Shown here: positions 8,401 through 20,107 of the stretch, piece after piece
Layout of the letters: the number at the start of each line of letters is the position of its first letter
How positions within the stretch are numbered: the first letter of the stretch is position 1
Translations under genes and position numbers: made by a program
Notes under the pieces: generated by a model
What the model was told of the DNA's origin: nothing
Seen by the model: only the letters and a program-made list of their open reading frames with translations
Databases searched by the model: none
DNA from: CAVTND01 sp963735955
GTDB lineage: Bacteria; Pseudomonadota; Gammaproteobacteria; Burkholderiales; Burkholderiaceae_F
DNA: 64,000 nucleotides
Direction of reading: 5' to 3'
NCBI GenBank assembly: GCA_963735955.1
Contig: CAVTND010000010.1
Coordinates: 62,001-126,000 of the forward strand

Positions 8401-11400
8401 CCCGCGCCGCCGACCATCGTGTCGGCGCCGGTCCCGCCGTTGAGACGTTCGCGGCCGAGTTGCCGGTCAGCACATTGGCGAGCGTGTTGCCGGTGGCGTC
8501 GATCGCCGCGGCGCCGGTCAGCGTCAGGTTCTCGACATTGGCGGCGAGCGTGTAGGTGACGCTTGACTCGCACCGTATCCGTGCCCGCGCTGGCGCCCTC
8601 GGTGACGACGTCGCCGGCGCTGTCGACGACGTAGGTGTCGTTACCAAGCTGGCCGATCAGTGCGTCATTGCCCGCTCCACCGTCGAGCCGGTTGGCCTGG
8701 TCGTTGCCTCTCAGTGTATTGGCGAGAGCATTGCCGGTTCCATTGATTACCCCGCTCAGAGTGAGAGTCAGGTTCTCGACCTCCGCACCGAGGGTATAGG
8801 TGATTGAAGCATTGACCGTATCCGTTCCGCTCGCAGCCGACTCGGTCACGACATCGCCGATCGAGTCGACGACATAGGCGTCGTTGCCGCTTCCGCCGAC
8901 CATGGTGTCGTTGCCGGCATCACCACCCAGAGTGTCGTTGCCGGCCTCGCCGAACAACTGGTCGTTTCCGAGCCCGCCGATCAGATAGTCGTCCCCGGCG
9001 TCTCCGTGAACGACGTCGTCGCCTGCGAGCGCATCGATCGTGTCATTGCCTGTCGCGCCCGTGAGCGTGTCGTTACCCGACGTTGGCGTGTTTGCGAGAC
9101 CTCCCGGAGTGTTTGCATCAATCGTCGTTCGATCCCAACTTGACCAGTCGGAAAACAGTATTCCGTAGATGCCGTCCGAGCGAAGGCCACCGGTCTTAAG
9201 GAAGTAATCCAGGACCGTGATCGAGTCGGTGCTTGCGTTGATGGAGACAATCAGATCGTTGGTTCGCGCCCCGGTGCTACGCGAAAGGGTCACGTTCGAA
9301 GAAAATATCCCCGTGTCTCGGAAGTCGAGCCACCCGAGCGCATTGGCGGAAACGGCGCGATTGTTGATGACATCGGCGCCATCGCCACGTGCGAAGGCAA
9401 AATATTCACCGCTCCCGTAGCCGATCAGCGTGTCGGCACCGGGGCCACCGACCAAGTAGTCAGCAAATCCGCCGGTCGGTCCGGCATCCAACACGTCATT
9501 CCCCGCGCCGCCCGATAGTGTGTCCTGGCCGCTTCCGCCGCTCAGCGAATCATCGCCGGTGTCGCCGATGACCTGATCATTGTCATCGCCGCCGCTCAAG
9601 GCGTCGTTTCCGGCGCCTCCTTGTAACCAGTCGATACCGGCACCACCGTAGAGCGTGTCATTTCCGTCCACGCCGCTCAGCGAGTCGTTCCCGCCGAGGG
9701 CGTCGAATGTGTCGTCTCCTGCGGTTCCTACAAACGTGTCATTTCCCTCCGTAGCGATTGCCCTGGAACGCGCAATTACCTCATCGGCAGTCCAGTTTGT
9801 GCCGTTGGAAAACTTGACCGAAGTCGCCGACGGTATCTCGATCACATCCGAACCCCCGAGGCGCAGTTCGTAAGTGCTGCCGACCCTCACCACATCGACG
9901 TCGGTCGGCGCAATTCCGGCGTCGAAATCGATTCGATCGATACCCTGCAGGTAGTCCCGTCCGTCCCCACGGCCATACATGGCAACGTCCATTCCGGTGC
10001 CGTCAATGATCTGATCGTCTCCGAGGCCGCCACGGTAAGTGTCGTCACCAGCGCCGGCCTGCAGGGTGTCATTGCCGCCGCCTCCGACCAGGACGTTCGA
10101 ACTTGCATTCCCTTCCAACCAATTCGCCGACGCATCTCCGGTCGCGTTGATCGGCGCTGTGCCTACAAGCCGAACATGTTCAATGGACGTGGGAGCGGTG
10201 TAACTTATCGACGCCTCGGCCGTGTCGTATCCCTCGCCGGCTGCTTCGATAGCCAGATCGCCGGCGTTGTCCACCGCATATGTGTCGTCGCCAAGCCCGC
10301 CGCGCATTGTGTCGGCGCCGTAACCACCGACCAGAGAGTCGTTGCCCGCGAGGCCGGTCAAACTGTCATCGCCCGCCGCGCCGCGCAGGTTGTCTACGCC
10401 CGAAGTTCCTGTCAGTGTGCGAATGCCACGCGACATCCGCGTAATCAGGTCGGCGGCGGTCCAGACCGTCGCATTCGGGAAGACCACCTGTTCGATGGCA
10501 GACGCGGCATTGAGTGTCCCATCGGTGTTGACCATTCCCTGAATCGCGACCCCATCGAATCCCTTGCCGATCTCGATGACAAGCGCGCCATTGCGCTCGC
10601 CAACGAGGATGTCGGTTGTCAGGATTCCGCTTCCAAATTCCAGTCGGTCCGTTCCCGCGCTGTCGGTGATCATGTCGAGCCCGTGTCCGAGCTCGAGGCG
10701 ATAGGTATCGTTGCCGACGGTATCGATTATCGCGTCGTTGCCGCCAGCGCCGAGGTAGTAGTCATTGCCCGAGGCGCCTTGAAGCGAATTGACCGCGTCA
10801 TTGCCGAGCAGCCGGTTGTCAAGCGCGTTGCCGGTTCCCGTCGCCGCGACGGTTCCGCTCAGTTGAAGCTCTTCCAGGTTGGCGCCGAGCACATAACTGA
10901 CCGTAGACACGACGCGGTCGAACGAAGCCGCCGAGGTAGTCGCCTCGACGATCTGGTCGCCGAGGTTTTCCACGTAATAGACATCATTGACCGATGATCC
11001 GATCATCGTGTCAGCGCCAGCACCGCCGTCGATCTCGAAGCCGCCAACTGTCGTCAACCAGATCCCGGCGAGGCCAACTGATGCGGAGATGTCGATCACG
11101 TTGTTGCCGGCATTGCCATAGTATTTCGGCTTGGCGCTCGTTGGCCCTGGAGGTGAGTAGTACAACGCGCCGTTGATCGGCATCGCGGTGACTACGAGGT
11201 CCTCGATCTCGTCCGGAAGTCGGATACGCGAGATATTCGTTTGGAACGTATCGCGCCCACCGCCGGCAAGCTCGGTCAACGAGAAAGCGATCGGTATCGA
11301 GTCGGAGAGTTGGTAGTAGGTCTGGAGCTCATACACGTAGCGATCGTCGCCCGCTCCGCCGGCAGCGCTCGGTCCGATGAGCGTCACTCCGGCGCCTTGC

Positions 11401-14400
11401 GAGCCGCCGACCCCGCCAAGAAAAGTGATGCGATTTGCTCCATTGTTGCCGTTGACGACTATCGGAGCACCGGTGGTGACAACCAGATTCTCCGTGTTTG
11501 CGCCGAGACTCCAGTTGACCGTCGTGCTCACGGTGTCAGTGCCTTCCGCCGCTGCATCATTGACGACGTCTCCCACGTCATCAACGATGTAAGAGTCGTC
11601 CCCGGTTCCACCGGACATCGCGTCAGCGCCGAGTCCGCCAATCAGGAGGTCATTTCCGGCATTTCCCACCAGCACGTTGCGGCCGCTATTGCCGGTAATG
11701 CGGTTGTCGACTGCATTTCCGGATCCGGCTAAATCTGCGGATCCGATCAAGACGAGATTCTCAAAGTTTGCCAACAGCGCATGGTTGACGGACGACTCAA
11801 CCGTGTCGGCGATCCCGCTCCCCGCGAGCGCAGCCTCAACGAGCGTGTCACTCAGATCATCGATGGCGTAGGTGTCGTCGCCGTCACCGCCGATGAGGGT
11901 GTCCGCGCCAGTTCCTCCAATCAGGCGGTCATTGCCACCACGCCCTTCGAGCACGTCGTCGCCCGCGCCACCATCGAGGGTGTTGCCTACGCCACCGAGA
12001 TTGGCGTCGTTGCCTACAAGTCGATTGTTCAGCGCGTTTCCGGTGCCTGAAAATGCGTAAACGCTCTGAATCTCCAGGTTTTCCACGTTGCCAGGCAGCG
12101 TGTAGTTCAATTCAGCACGGACCGTGTCGATCCCTTCGCCGAAATACTCGACGATGCTGTCTCCGGTTGCGTTGACGTAATAAATGTCGTCGCCTGTGCC
12201 GCCGAACATCGTGTCGACTCCAGCATCCGCTGAGCTCGATGACACGTAGTCGTCTCCGACAAGAGTGTCGTTGCCGTCAAGGCCGTACAGGGTGTCGTCG
12301 CCGCGCATGCCTTTTAGCGTGTTGCTGCCGGCGTTCCCGGTAATCAGATTTGCGCCGGCATTGCCGGTTCCATGCAGGGCGCCGCCGCCGATTCGCAGGT
12401 TTTCGACGTCGGTCCCAAGCGTGTAAGTGAAACCGGTGCCTGCGGCGATCCTCGACTCGACCGTGTCGACTCCCGCGCTGGAGGCCTCGGCCACGCTGTC
12501 GCCGGAGCTGTCAACAATGTAGGTGTCGTTGCCCAGGCTGCCGGCCAGTATGTCGTTGCCGAGTCCGCCGTCGAGCACGTTGTTGCCGTCGTTCCCGGTC
12601 AGCGTGTTGTTGAAGTCGTTGCCCGTGCCGTCGATGCTCGAGGTGCCGGTCAGTACCAGGCCTTCGATGTTCTGATCAATCGTGTAGGTGACGGAAGATC
12701 GAGCTACATCCGCGCCCGCATTGAAAAGCTCGATCGTGGCGTCCGAGGCGTCGTCGACGATGAAGGTGTCGTTGCCCGTTCCGCCGCGCATGGTGTCCGC
12801 GCCGGCCCCGCCATCGAGCGAGTCGTTCCCCGAACCTCCAATCAGGGTGTCGTTGCCGCCCAGGCCGGAGAGGGTGTCGTTGCCTGCGCCACCGTCGAGC
12901 GTTTCCGCGGCCGCGGTGCCGGTCATCGTGTCGTCGCCTGCATTGGGCGGAACAAGGAGCCGGCTCGCAATCGATGCCGCGTTCCAGACCGTTGCGTCAG
13001 CGAACTCGATCGACTCGATTGCATTGCCGGCCACCAGCGTGCCGGTGTCCGTATACACGCCGGCAACGGTGATGATCTGATCGGCACTGATACGAATCTC
13101 GAGGTCGGTGCCGCTGCGGAACAACTGTACGGCGGCAGGGGTGATGCCGGCCCCGAGCACTACTCGATCCGTGCCGCCGGCATCGGCGATCGAGTCCAGG
13201 CCATCACCAAGTGAGAAGCGGTATGTATCGGCGCTGCTCGAAGAGGAACTGGAGAGCGCGTCGTTGCCGAGGCCGCCGATGAACGTGTCGCCTCCGCCAC
13301 CGCCGGCAAGCGTGTCGTCGCCAGCTGCGCCGTCGAGCGTGTTTGCCTGCGCATTGCCGGTTAACAGATTGTCGAGCGAATTTCCGGTTGCGCTCAGGGC
13401 GCCAGTGCCAGTCAGAGTCAACGATTCGACGTTTGAAGGCAGGACATAGCTGACGCTTCCCTGGACCAGGTCCTTGCCTTCGCCGGAAAGCTCCGCAGCC
13501 AGATCACCCGCATGGTTGACAACGTAGGTGTCGTCGCCGGTGCCGCCCGCCATGTAATCGGCACCTGCCGTGCCGTTCAAGGTGTTGTTGCCGGAGTCGC
13601 CATTGAACTCGGTGAGCACGGCCGCGGCGATGGCGGCCGAATTCCACACCACGGCTCCGCCAAATTCGATCCGCTCGATAGCCGTTGCCGCGCCGACGAA
13701 GTGATTGATGATTCGCGTCTGCTCGCCCGAAGCGCGCAACTGAACCAGCAGATCATTGCCGCGGCGGAGCAGGGCGATGTCGGCCGGGTTCAGCGTCGTG
13801 AGTCGGAGTGTGTCGACGTCGGCTGCGCTACCTGCTTCGTCGATCGAATCGTTGCCCGAGCCGACGCTTTGCAAATAGACATCGCTGCCGCTTCCGCCTT
13901 GCAGGTAGTCGGCGTCCGTTCCGCCGTCCAATACGTCAAGGCCGGCGCCGCCAAGCAGCACATCCAGGCCCGCGGCCCCGATCAATGTGTCGTCGCCGTC
14001 GCCGCCGTCCAGTTGATCGTCGTCCAGGCCGCCGTCCAGCGTGTCTGCCCCTGCGAAGCCGGCAAGCAGATCTCGACCAACCGCTCCGACGAGCCGGTTC
14101 GAACCTGCATTGCCGGAGAGCTGATTCCCCTCGTCGTTGCCGGTGGCGTCGATCGACGCCGAGCCGGTCAGGACCAGGTTCTCGACATTCGCGGCCAGCG
14201 TGTGCGTCACCGCGGCCCTTACGGTATCCAGGCCCGCGAAAGAGTCCTCGGTGACGCTGTCGCCCGAGACGTCGATGACATACGTGTCGTCGCCATCGCC
14301 GCCGGCCATCGAATCGTTGCCGCTTTCCCCGTCGAGCCAATCGTTGCCAGCGCCCCCTTCGAGGACGTCAGCTCCCGAACCGCCCAGCAAGATGTCGTCG

Positions 14401-17400
14401 CCAGCCTCTCCCCGAAGGGTATCCAGTCCCGCTGCTCCGGACAGTGTGTCGTCTGCACCTCGACCTTCGATCACGTTGTCGGAGGCGTTGCCAGCCAGGA
14501 TGTTGTCGTCTTCGTTGCCGGTCGCTCGCAGCGCGCTGCCGGTCAAGATGAGTTGTTCGACGTTGTAGGCGACGATCGCGTCGGCGCTCGTGAGGACGAC
14601 GTCGTAACCATCGCCATCGAATTCGACGACACTGTCGCCGGTATCAAGCAGTTCGTAAGTGTCGTCACCGGCACCGCCCGTGAGAACATCCATGCCGGCA
14701 CCCCCGATCAGGTAATCGGCCCCCGTGCCGCCGAACAGCCTGTCGGTACCCGCGCCTCCGTCCAGGGTGTCGTCCTCCGATCCGCCGATCAGCACGTCGT
14801 CGCCGGCGCCGCCCTCAAGGTAGTCGATGCCTGCGCCGCCATCGAGCCAGTCGTTACCGGTCTCGGCGGTTACGCCGTACCCATCGCCGTACAGGCTGTC
14901 GGCGCCATTTCCTCCCAGCAGATTGTCGTCGCCGCCGTTGCCAATCAACTGGTCGTCACCATCACCGCCATCGAGGCTATCTGCACCACCGTTCGCCGCT
15001 GCAACGCCGTCTTCGTCGCCAACCAGCACATCGTTGCCCAGTTCTCCGACCAGCAAGTCGTTGCCACCGCCGCCAATCAATTGATCGTTCCCGGCTTCGC
15101 CGTTCAGGTAGTCGTCTCCGTGGAATGACACGCCGAGGGTTGCCGCGGAGTCATCACCATGCAACTCGTCATTGTTCGCGCCGCCGAACAACGTGTCCGC
15201 GCCGCCCTGTCCCCACAGCCGATCGTCGCCGTCGTTGCCGTCGAGAAAGTCGCTGCCGTGCTCGCTTGCCGCGACCTGGCCCGGTAGCCAGACGGGAACG
15301 CCGTAGATGCTGGTCTGCGTTTCGCCTGCACGGCCATCGCCGTACAGCACATCTGCCTCTGTGCCGCCGAGCAACGTATCGTGACCGGCACCGCCGTAAA
15401 GCGTGTCAGTGCCCGCATCGCCCTGCAGCAGGTCATCGCCGTAGCCACCGTAGCCAGTGTCGATTCCGTCGCCGCCTTCAAGATGATCGTCGCCATCGAA
15501 CGCGACTTCGAAAGCTGGACTGGCACGAACGACGCTCTGGCCTGGGCCAAGTGTCCAGGCAAAGCCCCCACCGCCGTAAAGCGTGTCGTCACCGGCGCCA
15601 CCTAAGAGCCGGTCGGCGCCCGAGCCGGCCTCCAGCACATCATTGCCGATGCCGCCGTCGAGGGTGTCGTCTCCGCGACGCGACGACAGGGCATCGTTGC
15701 CATCTCCGCCTTCGATCAGTTGCACATCAAACCCGCCGCGCACCGTGTCGTTGCCGAGACCCGCCTGAACCTGCCGCACAGTCGCCGTTCGCGTGGAAAG
15801 GTAGGCGCTCGAGCTGAGCTCACTCAGTTCCTGCACCGTCAGGGCGTTGCCCGGCGAGCCGGCTTCGATCAGAGTGGCTCGCCAGCGTGTTCAGCGAATC
15901 GGCGCTGGCCGCTCCAACGATCACATCCGCGCCGCCCGGGCTGACCGCCACGCTGGTGGTGGCATAGCCAGCCGGAACGACGATGCGTTCCGCACCCGTC
16001 GTGCCGGCTGCATACCAATCGGCAAACGGCTGCCCGCCGCTGGTGCCGGTAACGGCATTGGCCGGATTGAGCGTGATCGTGGTGCCAGGGTTGGGCGTGA
16101 CTTCCGCCAACGAATCGAACGTCACGGCCAGCGTGTCCTGCGCGGAGGCCACACTGCTGCCACTTGGAATGAACGCTGCGGTCAGGTTGAAGGCCGCATC
16201 AGTGTCCACATCGCCGCGCTGCACGAGTGCCAGGCGGACTTCCGTCTGGCCGGCGACGAGGGGAATATCGATGACTCCACTGCTGAACGCGAGCTCATCG
16301 GCGCCTGTGCTGACTTTGAAAACTGTTGAATAGGAGGTGGGAATGAGAAACGCGCAGGACGTCCCCAGCGCGCGCAGGCTGTGCAACGCTGACCTTGAAG
16401 CCGTCGCCACCTTGCTCAACGATGTTGAGCGCAGTTCCGCTTTGAGCACTCACATCAATGGCTTGCGGCAATGTCATGCCTAGCCAGGGCAGGCCATCAA
16501 ACCGGAAGCCTTCGATGAACGCTTCCCGAGTTCCAGCAATGATGCGCAGTCCGTCCTGACCAGTAGCGCGCGACGCGGCCGGTCTTCAGCGCCACGCTGG
16601 GGGCGGTCGGATTGCGCCAGCTCTTGGATGCTGGGTCCCATGCCCAGGTACCGCTCGAGACTGACTCCATCGACCTTGATGCTTCCGTTCCGATCGCTGT
16701 CATTGATAGAGTCGGCGCCGAAGCTGCCATTGAGGAGATACGTGTCGTTACCCGCGCCTCCTTCGAGCCAGTCGTCCCCACCTCGGCCGTCCAGCGTATC
16801 GTCGCCGTTGCCTGTGTAGATCCGGTCGTCGTTGCCTTCACCATGGATCGGGTCGACCGTTCCGTCGTTGTCGACGTGCCGAACACCACTAGCTGGGCGC
16901 TGCCGGTCGCCACCGTGCGACGAATCTCGATGTCTTTGGTTCGGTCCTGAAACACGATCGGATCGTCGGCAAAGGAGATTTTCGTCGCATCCGGATCTCT
17001 GCCATCCCACACAAGTGGCTCGTTGTGCTGGTTGATGACAAGGAGTCGCCGCAGCATTTCATCGCGATCGCTGTACCAGCGATCCGTGAAGTTGAAGTTC
17101 TTCGGCTCGGACGAACTGGCGGCGGTCAGCCGATCAGCGGCCCAGGCGTCGAAAACTTGTTTGCCGGCTGGATTCCAGGTGGCTTGAAGTGCTGACTCCA
17201 GGGTCGATGCGTTCGGCGCCGAGAAGATGAATGGGCTGAGCGTATAGAGCGAAGCGAATGTTCCAAAGTCGGTCCGCGCGAACGAAGGCGCTATCGAGCT
17301 GGCCAGTCGAATGTCCAATTTGCCTGCGAGACCGGCGTAGGCAGTACTCGATGTGATGTCCTTCAAGCGATTGGCGAGGGCATCACGTCCCGAGTAGCCG

Positions 17401-19010
17401 GTGATTCCGGCACCGATGAGTTGCTGGTCAAGTTTGGCCCATGTGTTTCCATCAAGACTCCCCTTCAGGGCCGGCAGCTGCGCTGGGCCGAGTATCAGAT
17501 CGGCGAGGGCATTAACCACGTACTCCAGAACGTCGCCCTCGGCCTTTCCCTGGTCCGTTCCGACGAACGCGGCGCCGTCTTTCTTGAGTAGATTGGATGC
17601 TCGCTTCAAGACCTCCGCGAGTAGCGGTGTCGCCCCCGCTTGCAGCGTGGGTTGAACCAACTGAAGCAACGTGTTCTGCACGTTCAGCGAGTCGACGAGA
17701 AGGACCAGACTGTGTGTATCGCCGAAATTCTTGAACCCGTATCCGTTGTCAAGCAGCGTGATGTCGCCAGTGTCAAGCGATGCCAGGACCGCGGACGCGA
17801 CATAGCCCCCACGGACGAGAGGCTGGTCTTCGATGAAGACGCGAACGTCGTTTCCATAGTGCATCAGGCTGTTTGCAATTGCCGAAGGCGTTGTGTCGCC
17901 AACTACCTCGAACTGATTCGATAGGCGTTGGCTGTCCGGAGCCATTTTCTTGCCCGCATAAGCCCTTATCCCGTTTGCAAGCAGTCCGTCCGATTTGGAG
18001 CGATCCTGAGCGATCTGCACCGCCATTCGATAGTTGAGGTCGTAGCCGTCGATGTATTCCTTGGTCCACAACTTCGGCTGCCGGGTCGCGTCCGCACCCG
18101 CTCCCCCTTCAACGAGCGCAGGCACGCGCGTGATCTCCCCCTCGATCCGACCGATCTGATCGAGCGCGTCGTCGAGTCGATCGCGTTGCGGGACGAGGTA
18201 GATTGCGGCATCCGAGCTTGGGTCCGAGGGGTTGCCCGCCCCAATCGGAAACTTGTAATTGGCGAGGTCGACCTTGGCCTGCGGCACCGTCAATGTTCCA
18301 GCGCTCAGCCCGGCGCGCAGCGTCCTGTAGAGATCGCCCATCACCGGGTCCCTGAAGGTTGCGGCAACAGCGTCCGTATCGTTGCGCAGACTGCCGAACG
18401 AGGTGATCGCGTCCTGCAGGGTTCCCTGGGAGATCGTTCCGATGCCGGCACCGTTGAATGTGATGACACGCGCGGGCGCAGCCTGCTCGGCGCTACGCAG
18501 CAGATTGAACACGGTGGCCAGGTGGCCGCCGAGGCTGTAGCCGGTGACGGTGTAGGGACCACTGAGCAAGCCGTCGGTCTTTAGCTTGGCGAACCACGCC
18601 TCCATGTCGGCGATCTGGCCCCAGGCGAAGCCGGTGGGCTGGATCTCGAACTGGTTGGCGGTGAGGTTGTCGCGGATGGCGTCGTCGACAAACTCGGTGG
18701 AGCGGAAGGAGATGACGAGCTCACCCGCCTTTGCTCCGGTTTTCGGGTCGTCGAGGATGCACTGGAACAGGGTGCCGCTGAAGCCGGTGTTTGAATTGAT
18801 CTTCTGATCGAGCGCCTGCCAGTGATTTGCGAAGTCCAGCGCAGCAGCCGTTGTGAAGCGGCTGGCGTGGAGATTGCCCGCAACAAGCTTCGCCTCCAGC
18901 GCAGGGCCGGATCCACTCAGCACGCCTGTCGATGGATCGCGAATGAACGCCTCAGCGGCGAGTTGCAGATTTGCAAACTTCAAGTACTCAGCGACGGTTG
19001 GAGCGTTCAT
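5477..19010 (-). CDS. giant RTX protein with N-terminal lipase domain, type I secretion substrate
   Basis: I read this 13.5-kb stretch as one gene of about 4,500 residues interrupted by single-base indels (near 7120, 7215, 7446, 7590, 7860, 8190-8570, 15880, 16350-16650 and 16890). In order it has: an N-terminal lipase class 3-like domain with VISFRSTE and GYSLGGHLA, the putative nucleophile being Ser159; a region to about residue 700 containing DTHSLVLLVDS, whose His could complete a triad; a first short block of GGxGxDxxx repeats; a beta-sandwich-like segment (16.0-16.4 kb); a very long calcium-binding RTX nonapeptide array (about 15.8 to 6.7 kb) with several haemolysin-type calcium-binding-related segments such as VQLFRSGTDLEIRI; and a Pro/Ala-rich C-terminal tail of roughly 400 residues. 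The start ATG 19010 has an AAGGGGAAG ribosome binding site and lies one base after the preceding stop. It is the last gene of the secretion operon and is likely exported in one step to the cell surface or medium. Substrate and role (lipid hydrolysis, adhesion) are inference. Confidence 0.85.
6940..8790 (-). repeat. near-identical tandem modules inside the RTX array (about 270 bp, then 243 bp)
   Basis: The landmark AGGTTCTCGA (one copy AGATTCTCGA) recurs at 6951, 7223, 7494, 7765, 8036, 8284, 8526 and 8769. The steps are 272, 271, 271, 271, 248, 242 and 243 bases. Each module encodes a beta-rich stretch ending in ANVENLTLTG, then NGTGNxLxN, then GGxGNDTLxGG nonapeptides, then NDTYVVDNAGDVVTE. 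The two period classes, 270 and 243 after removing obvious extra bases, differ by 27 bp, exactly one nonapeptide. Most of the indels in the RTX gene lie here. Confidence 0.85.
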
Positions 19011-19011
19011 C

Positions 19012-20082
19012 TCACTTCCCCTTTGTGCCCTTAAGCACCTTCTCGACGAAATCAAGAGATTGGTAAAGTTGTGCGGCCGAAGCGCTGTGTATATCCAGCG
19101 GAAGGTTCGGATTTCGTTGGAAGGTCGGGCAAGCATTGGCTGCCGCCAGCAACCACGGCTGCCGATCACCGGCGCGACTACCCTGCCCGCGATCCATCAT
19201 GTAGCCGATGCGCTCGGCGATCACTTCGTTGGTTTCTAGATCAATCACACGTAGCGAACTGCCGGCAATCCAATACTCGCGTTCCTCCCGCGTGGAGAGG
19301 TCGTCATAGGTGACCCCGTATCGAGGCGGTTTGCCGGGCGCTAGGACTTTGTTGGTGACGAAGCGCTCGTATCCTTTCAAATATCGCTTGTCGTTTTGCC
19401 AAGGTTCTTCGATGCGACCGGTGTACCGATATCGCTTGCCATCGGCCGGATCTATCGCTTCGATGTAGTGGTAGCCGATTCGTGGGGGCGAGCCTGGGGC
19501 CGGAGTGCCCCGGTGCGTTGCCTGAAAACTGCCGCGCAGGAAGCTCTCGATGTATCCGTCTCCGCCCAGGTCGTAACCATATGGATCGTTATGGAGGAAT
19601 TGACTCCCGAATGCGAAGTCCTTTGGCCGTATCTTCAGCAAGAACACCCCCTCGACGTTGTCCACCGTGCGGTGGATCTTTTCGCCTGCTTTCTGGCAGC
19701 GCTCCTTGAACATCGCCTCGGCCCGCGCGAGGCGTTCGTTGGCTTGCTGCCTCGCCTCGGATTGACTCGGCGACTGGGCACCGCAGGCGGTGACCACAGC
19801 CACAGCCCCAGCGAGAACCGAGGCGGCCAGCCGGCGCAAGGCGGCTGCTGACCAGCGTTCGGCCCTGACTGCGAATGCATCAGTTGGCGGTTGACCGCGC
19901 GGCAAACTTTCTTCCCCGCGAAAGTCGCCACCAGGAAATTTGATGAACTTCCCGACGCCCCCCCTGATCTTCAGCGTCTTGGGAATTTCGGAGTGCGGCT
20001 CGCCCTCGGCCTGCGATTGAGCGACAGCCACTTTGGCCGCGGGCTCGCCGCTCCAACTTGATCTAACTTTCCGCCCCGCCAT
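19012..20082 (-). CDS. unknown membrane-anchored or lipoprotein-like protein of the secretion operon
   Basis: I do not recognise the family. The frame is undamaged and encodes about 356 residues. The first 80 are polar and low in complexity. They are followed by one hydrophobic stretch, LRRLAASVLAGAVAVVTAC, which ends in a lipobox-like cysteine, and then a soluble region with YGYDLGGDGYIESFLRGSF, YHYIEAIDPADGKRYRYTG and REYWIAGSSLRVIDLETNEV. ATG 20082 (with GTG 20085) has a good AAGGAGAGGG ribosome binding site, so the long N-terminal extension before the hydrophobic segment seems genuine. Such an internal lipobox would not be read by normal lipoprotein sorting; a type II membrane anchor is the alternative. 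The gene sits between the HlyD adaptor and the RTX gene, with its stop one base from the RTX start, so a role in handling or localising the RTX product is likely (inference). Confidence 0.75.
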   Translation of the reverse strand: MAGRKVRSSWSGEPAAKVAVAQSQAEGEPHSEIPKTLKIRGGVGKFIKFPGGDFRGEESLPRGQPPTDAFAVRAERWSAAALRRLAASVLAGAVAVVTACGAQSPSQSEARQQANERLARAEAMFKERCQKAGEKIHRTVDNVEGVFLLKIRPKDFAFGSQFLHNDPYGYDLGGDGYIESFLRGSFQATHRGTPAPGSPPRIGYHYIEAIDPADGKRYRYTGRIEEPWQNDKRYLKGYERFVTNKVLAPGKPPRYGVTYDDLSTREEREYWIAGSSLRVIDLETNEVIAERIGYMMDRGQGSRAGDRQPWLLAAANACPTFQRNPNLPLDIHSASAAQLYQSLDFVEKVLKGTKGK

Positions 20083-20107
20083 CACTTTGCTCCCTCTCCT
20101 TGAATCG

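Noticed and set aside
6940..8790. The evenly spaced repeats as a possible CRISPR array
   Set aside because: The period of 243-270 bp, coding periodicity and the GGxGxD protein pattern show these are RTX protein modules.
13512..15128. A 538-residue plus-strand open frame and similar ones opposite the RTX gene
   Set aside because: Their Val/Ala/Gly/Asp-rich repetitive text is the complement of the RTX repeats and not an independent protein.
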